Shown: positions 14,116 through 16,398 of the stretch, piece after piece
Numbering within the stretch: the stretch's first letter is position 1
Layout of the letters: each line of letters starts with the position of its first letter
Source of the DNA: JANNHP01 sp031404455
GTDB taxonomy: Bacteria; Planctomycetota; JAJSAM01; JAJVHW01
Direction of reading: 5' to 3'
DNA: 16,398 bases
Assembly (NCBI GenBank): GCA_031404455.1
Contig: JANNHP010000365.1
Span: forward strand, 1-16,398
The notes under the pieces: generated by a model
Databases searched by the model: none
What the model saw: the letters and a program-made list of their open reading frames with translations, nothing else
Told to the model about the DNA's origin: nothing
Program-made: the position numbers and the translations under genes

Positions 14116-15315
14116 GTGCGAATCCTCTATCTCGCGCCGCGCATCCCCTTCCCCGAGCTCGACCGCGAGAACGTGCGGCCGTATCAGCAGGTGCGCTTCC
14201 TCTCGCTCCGCCACGACGTGGACCTCGTCACGTTCGGCGGCACCGGCTCGGAGTGGGACGCGCGCCGCGTGCTGCGCCGTTTCTGCCCCCGCGTGCAGAT
14301 CCTCCCGCTTCCCGAGAAGCCGGTGGCCCTCGCGTCGGCCCGGCACGTGTTCACGCGCGAACCGCTCGCCGTGCACCGCTACGAGAGCCGCGACCTCCAC
14401 GAGCGCCTCCAGGCTCTCGCCGAGACGCGCCGCTACGACCTCGTCTTCAACTACTCGCTCTCGATGGCGCCCTACGGCACCGCGTTCCCGAACACGCCGA
14501 AAGTGCTGGACCTCGTCGAGGTCAGCTCGCTCCGCTGGCGCGAGTACGGCGGCATGCGCCGCTTCCTCGCGAGCGCCGTCTTCCGCCGCGAGGCGACGCG
14601 CCTGCGCCAGATCGAGATGGGCGCCGTGCGCGACTTCCAGCGCGTCCTCCTCGCGTCCGAGACCGAGGCCGAGGTGCTGCGCGGGCTCTCGCCCGGATGC
14701 CAGCGCATCGCCGCGCTGAAGACGCCCGCGCCGCCGCACGCGCCGCTCTTCCGCCGCGCCTCGGGCGTGCCGACGATCCTGATCGCCGGTCACCTCGACC
14801 ACATGCCGAACGAGGACGCGGTGCTGCACTTCGTCCGCGACGTCTTCCCCTCGATCCGCAACCACTACCCCGACACCGTCCTGCGCATCGCCGGACGCAA
14901 CCCGTCGCAGGAGATCCGCGCGCTCGCCTCCGAGCCGGGCATCTACCTCGACGACCGCTGCAAGGATCTGCGCGAGCTCTACGCGACCGCGTGGGTCGCC
15001 GTCGTCCCCCACCGAGTGGGCCGCGGCGTGCGCAACGAGGTGATCGAGGCGCTGACGTTCGGCGTCCCGACGGTCGTGTCGCGCGCTGCCTTCGTCGGTC
15101 TCGACGCGCTGCCCGGAAGCGACCTCGTAGTCGCCGACAACGCCGCCGACATGGCCCTGAAGATCCAGGACCTCTTCAACGACCCCGCCGGCCGCGACCA
15201 CATGGGCTTCCGCGCCCGCCGGGCGATGCTCAACAACTACAGCCACTGGTCGATCGCCCTGCGACTCGAGGAGATCGTCGAGGCCGCGGCGCGCGAGTCG
15301 CTGGCGCCGGCGTAG
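14116..15315 (+). CDS. GT-B glycosyltransferase, PEP-CTERM/EpsH1-associated (Stp1-like) family
   Basis: I chose the GTG at 14116-14118 (399 aa). An AGGTGA lies 7 nt upstream, and the protein then starts MRILYLAPRIPFPELDRENV, the usual first strand of a GT-B fold. An ATG at 14047 would only add an Arg-rich 23-residue lead. The N-terminal domain (1-215) carries HDVDLVTF, RRYDLVFNYSLSMA, KVLDLVEVSSLRWREY and an Arg-rich FRREATRLRQIE helix, as in TIGR03087-type sugar transferases. The C-terminal domain (219-399) has TILIAGHLDHMPNEDAV, LRIAGRNPS, VAVVPHRVGRG and NEVIEALTFGVPTVVS, the nucleotide-sugar binding region with Glu311. It should transfer a sugar from a nucleotide sugar in polysaccharide assembly; donor and acceptor are unknown. 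It stands alone on its strand, followed by a tRNA. Confidence 0.85.
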   Translation: MRILYLAPRIPFPELDRENVRPYQQVRFLSLRHDVDLVTFGGTGSEWDARRVLRRFCPRVQILPLPEKPVALASARHVFTREPLAVHRYESRDLHERLQALAETRRYDLVFNYSLSMAPYGTAFPNTPKVLDLVEVSSLRWREYGGMRRFLASAVFRREATRLRQIEMGAVRDFQRVLLASETEAEVLRGLSPGCQRIAALKTPAPPHAPLFRRASGVPTILIAGHLDHMPNEDAVLHFVRDVFPSIRNHYPDTVLRIAGRNPSQEIRALASEPGIYLDDRCKDLRELYATAWVAVVPHRVGRGVRNEVIEALTFGVPTVVSRAAFVGLDALPGSDLVVADNAADMALKIQDLFNDPAGRDHMGFRARRAMLNNYSHWSIALRLEEIVEAAARESLAPA

Positions 15316-15351
15316 TCATGTCGCGTCCGAGGCGGGCGAACTCGCCGTAAC

Positions 15352-15380
15352 TTGACACCGGCCGGGACCGTCCGCAGCAT
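15352..15380 (+). promoter_or_regulatory. Candidate sigma-70 promoter for tRNA-Gly
   Basis: A perfect TTGACA (15352-15357) is followed after 17 bp by CAGCAT (15375-15380), a weak -10 matching TATAAT at three positions. Transcription would start a few bases before the tRNA at 15398. The -35 box is convincing; the -10 is not. Confidence 0.45.
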
Positions 15381-15397
15381 GCGCGGCCCTTGACGGA

Positions 15398-15472
15398 GCG
15401 GGTGTAGCTCAGTGGTAGAGCGCCACCTTGCCAAGGTGGATGTCGACGGTCCGAATCCGTTCACCCGCTCCA
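15398..15472 (+). tRNA. tRNA-Gly (anticodon GCC)
   Basis: A complete cloverleaf of 75 nt includes the encoded CCA (15470-15472). The acceptor stem GCGGGTG (15398-15404) pairs perfectly with CACCCGC (15462-15468), with discriminator T15469 as usual for glycine. The D-arm is GCTC-AGTGGTA-GAGC. The anticodon stem CCACC/GGTGG holds loop TTGCCAA with anticodon GCC at 15430-15432. The T-arm GACGG/CCGTT holds loop TCCGAAT, where the normal T at position 55 is C. It lies 82 bp after the glycosyltransferase stop. Confidence 0.96.
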
Positions 15473-15545
15473 ATCGAAGTCCCTGGATGAGCTCGACTTA
15501 CGGCAGCGGCGCCCCTTGGTTCGAGGCGAGCGCCCAGCCCCTGAC

Positions 15546-15567
15546 GAGGGGGACGGACCCGTCCCTC
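15546..15567 (+). terminator. Hairpin downstream of tRNA-Gly
   Basis: GGACGG pairs with CCGTCC around a 2-nt centre, extended by GAGGG and CCTC on the outside. It sits about 73 bp past the tRNA and 22 bp before the next start codon. No T-run follows, so terminator function is weakly supported. Confidence 0.3.
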
Positions 15568-15588
15568 GCAGTCGTCTAACCTCCCCGC

Positions 15589-16398
15589 ATGCGCTGGCGG
15601 TCCCTCGTCCTCGTGACGTCTCTCGGCGTGGTCGCGCTCGCGTTCGTCCCGACGTGCGCCTGCGCCGAGCGGGACCCGGACGCCGCATCGCCGACTCCGG
15701 CGCCGTCCGCGCCGCGCGCCGCCGAGAAGCCGGACCGTGCGGAGCGTCCGCGCGCCGACGACGGGACGCGCGCGGATCCGCCGCCCGCCGACGCGAGTCC
15801 CGCGAGCGAAGCTCCGCCCGCGGCGACGACGACCGTCGTCGTGCGCGTCCACGCGCGGGAGGGCGGCACGGTCGCCGGGGCGGCCGTGGATCTCCATCGC
15901 GTCGGCAACGGAGCAAAGGGCTACGAGAGGCCGATCGAGGCGTCGGGCACGTCCGGCGACGACGGCGTCGTCCGGTTCAGAGTCCCCGCGGGACAGTTCT
16001 TCGCGCGGGCCTCCCGGGAAGGCCTGCTCGGCGCGTCCGGGACGGGCCGAGCGCCGCAGTCGGCGGGCGTTTCCGAGACGACGTTCGCCGTCGTCATCCG
16101 TCCGGCGGTCCGGCATGAGGGCACGGTCGTCGTCGCGGAGACGGGCGATCCGATCGTCGGCGCGGTCGTGCGGATCAACCCGGGCGGCCTGATCTCGGAG
16201 ACGACGACCGACGCGAATGGCCGCTTCACGTTCACGAACGTCGCCTTCGCTCAGGATCCCGCGGCGTGGGTCGAGGCGCCCGGGTACATGCCGGACTCGC
16301 CGTCGCGGAAGGAGCCGGACCCGACGACGGTCATCTGGAGCTTCCGGCTGCGGCAGGCGACCGTCGTGCGCGGACGCCTCCGCGGTCCCGATGGCGTC
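15589..16398 (+). CDS. Exported protein with carboxypeptidase-regulatory-like domains (C-terminus off window)
   Basis: From the ATG at 15589 the frame is open to the right edge, 270 codons. Residues 1-26 form a signal peptide (MRWRSLVLVTSLGVVALAFV, then PTCACA). PTC lacks a good lipobox, so a lipoprotein is not called. Residues 27-80 are a low-complexity Pro/Ala/Asp linker. Then come repeated beta-sandwich domains of the carboxypeptidase regulatory-like type: about 82-172 (VVVRVHAREGGTVAGAAVDL, DGVVRFRVPAGQF), about 176-256 (GTVVVAETGDPIVGAVVRI, TTTDANGRFTFTNV) and the start of a third at 258 (ATVVRGRLRGPDG). Such domains are found in large secreted or surface proteins and give structural or adhesive roles. 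No catalytic domain is in view. No clear Shine-Dalgarno precedes the start. Confidence 0.8.
   Translation, partial: MRWRSLVLVTSLGVVALAFVPTCACAERDPDAASPTPAPSAPRAAEKPDRAERPRADDGTRADPPPADASPASEAPPAATTTVVVRVHAREGGTVAGAAVDLHRVGNGAKGYERPIEASGTSGDDGVVRFRVPAGQFFARASREGLLGASGTGRAPQSAGVSETTFAVVIRPAVRHEGTVVVAETGDPIVGAVVRINPGGLISETTTDANGRFTFTNVAFAQDPAAWVEAPGYMPDSPSRKEPDPTTVIWSFRLRQATVVRGRLRGPDGV

Noticed and set aside
11852..14719. Plus-strand open frame of 955 codons opposite the hydrolase
   Set aside because: It is antisense to a well-supported hydrolase and ends in a Ser/Arg-rich shadow of the glycosyltransferase; no recognisable protein is encoded.

Overview
The window is GC-rich DNA from a Gram-negative bacterium. 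It carries an outer-membrane beta-barrel gene, several Sec-exported proteins with AxA-type cleavage sites, and sparse operons in both directions. NHL propeller proteins, a secreted hydrolase with HEAT-like repeats, carboxypeptidase-regulatory-like repeats and a carbamoyltransferase/SxtJ/DUF5989 set best fit an environmental Planctomycetota genome. Myxococcota or a related phylum remains possible. This placement is inference from gene content; no ribosomal marker is present.

Layout: (1) 1-4490, minus strand: two paralogous exported NHL proteins in a tight operon. The upstream one has twelve NHL blades (6+6). The downstream one has a single six-blade propeller and runs off the left edge. (2) 4642-5667, plus: a divergently transcribed outer-membrane beta-barrel protein. 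(3) 5723-7867, minus: a two-gene operon of a full-length double-domain KaiC-like ATPase followed 3 bp later by a stand-alone CheB methylesterase domain. Hand-sampled lines here are near 58-60% GC, against about 75% in a sampled carbamoyltransferase line, so the pair may have been acquired. (4) 7868-8560: about 690 bp without an intact gene. It holds the tail of a secreted Ig/cadherin-like protein, the C-terminal piece of a DUF4143-type ATPase, a 34-bp imperfect inverted duplication and several hairpins. (5) 8561-11099: a carbamoyltransferase and an SxtJ-like membrane protein, overlapping by 1 bp, with a tiny DUF5989 membrane protein on the opposite strand. (6) 11140-11790, plus: an NfsB-like nitroreductase whose stop codon sits at the centre of a perfect 21-bp palindrome. 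(7) 11879-13933, minus: an exported alpha/beta hydrolase with a helical repeat tail. (8) 14116-15315, plus: a GT-B glycosyltransferase resembling the PEP-CTERM/EpsH1-associated family. (9) 15398-15472: tRNA-Gly(GCC) with CCA encoded and an unusual C at T-loop position 55. (10) 15589 to the end: an exported protein with repeated carboxypeptidase-regulatory-like domains, truncated by the window.

Working together: the carbamoyltransferase, SxtJ, DUF5989 and perhaps the glycosyltransferase fit cell-surface glycan or small-molecule modification. The NHL pair and the barrel look like an envelope or periplasmic module. The KaiC/CheB pair looks like a self-contained cytoplasmic signalling unit without kaiA, kaiB or chemotaxis genes in view. 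The last pair and the NHL 6/12-blade pair are the most promising candidates for undescribed biology.
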